From Parcubacteria group bacterium CG10_big_fil_rev_8_21_14_0_10_36_14 (GTDB lineage: Bacteria > Patescibacteriota > Patescibacteriia > GCA-002772895), in the NCBI GenBank assembly GCA_002772895.1, contig PFCS01000042.1, forward strand, positions 51,538-102,892: a stretch of DNA of 51,355 bases. The letters run 5' to 3'. The position numbers were made by a program, and so were the translations under genes. Positions within the stretch are counted from its first letter, which is position 1. Every line of letters starts with the position of its first letter. Under the pieces are notes generated by a model. That model made no database searches. It had not been told where the DNA came from and saw nothing but the letters and a program-made list of their open reading frames with translations. Of this stretch, positions 51,320 through 51,355 are shown piece after piece.

Positions 51320-51355
51320 ATGGTCAAAACCATTAAAGTGGTGGATATGTCAAAT
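51320..51355 (+). CDS. Possible start of a gene cut by the window edge
   Basis: ATG 51320 opens 12 codons (MVKTIKVVDMSN) that run off the end. No SD is visible. Too short to identify; a chance frame is quite possible. Confidence 0.2.
   Translation, partial: MVKTIKVVDMSN

Noticed and set aside
51290-51350. CACCACCC...GGTGG as an insertion-sequence end
   Set aside because: The inverted match is only 5-6 bp, with no transposase or target duplication visible at the window edge.

Overview
The window looks like a piece of a small, AT-rich genome of the Candidate Phyla Radiation (Patescibacteria, Parcubacteria-like). This is an inference from several features together: a mini prolyl-tRNA synthetase without the editing insertion, a ComEC split into two genes, a Mbov_0395/VirB2-like pilin precursor next to a DsbA-like thioredoxin, RNase Y and RNase J together, tRNA genes without an encoded CCA, and many housekeeping genes with no Shine-Dalgarno (SD) sequence. 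A finer taxonomic rank cannot be read from the sequence.

Layout. 1-4000: tRNA-Arg(TCG), then a GC-richer two-gene unit encoding an exported beta-barrel-like protein and a 926-residue Cys-rich MopE-type lipoprotein. 4027-7017: purine/methylthioadenosine salvage (mtnP-apt), proS and a small orphan gene. 7069-10150: oligoendopeptidase F, divergent from a visibly broken M29 aminopeptidase. 10160-15510 (minus strand): aminotransferase, HU, the ymdB-rny pair, an isolated 26-codon transcription unit, and truB. 15613-21430: infB-trxA-trxB, malic enzyme and a Glu/Leu/Val-type dehydrogenase. 21440-22832 (minus): a three-gene unit with a second barrel-like protein and a reading frame whose start is ACG. 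22926-29606: leuS, split comEC, a broken zinc-finger gene, a site-2 protease and ndk. 29665-36346: rplS, uvrA, a repeat/membrane protein, pilin and DsbA-like protein. 36388-42680: a leaderless microgene, secG, an anchored peptide-binding protein, tRNA-Leu(CAG), rnj, trpS, two related small genes and RNase P RNA. 42760-48427: a surface-glycan cluster (one initiating phosphoglycosyltransferase, three GT4 enzymes) ending in three small, probably paralogous genes. 48459-50617: smpB-ssrA-infC-rpmI-rplT. 50694-51355: one hypothetical gene and the window edge.

Two gene classes stand out. Core genes (secG, trpS, smpB, the glycan cluster head, a 38-codon ORF) have a -10 box ending only 6-9 nt before ATG, so their mRNAs should be leaderless. 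Accessory, secreted and small genes have a textbook TTGACA-N16/17-TATAAT promoter, a leader with a strong AGGAGG and often a terminator hairpin right at the stop codon. All three visibly damaged genes (in-frame TAA at codon 7 plus a frameshift; in-frame TAG at codon 8; ACG in place of ATG) belong to this second class. No transposase, CRISPR array or prophage gene was seen.
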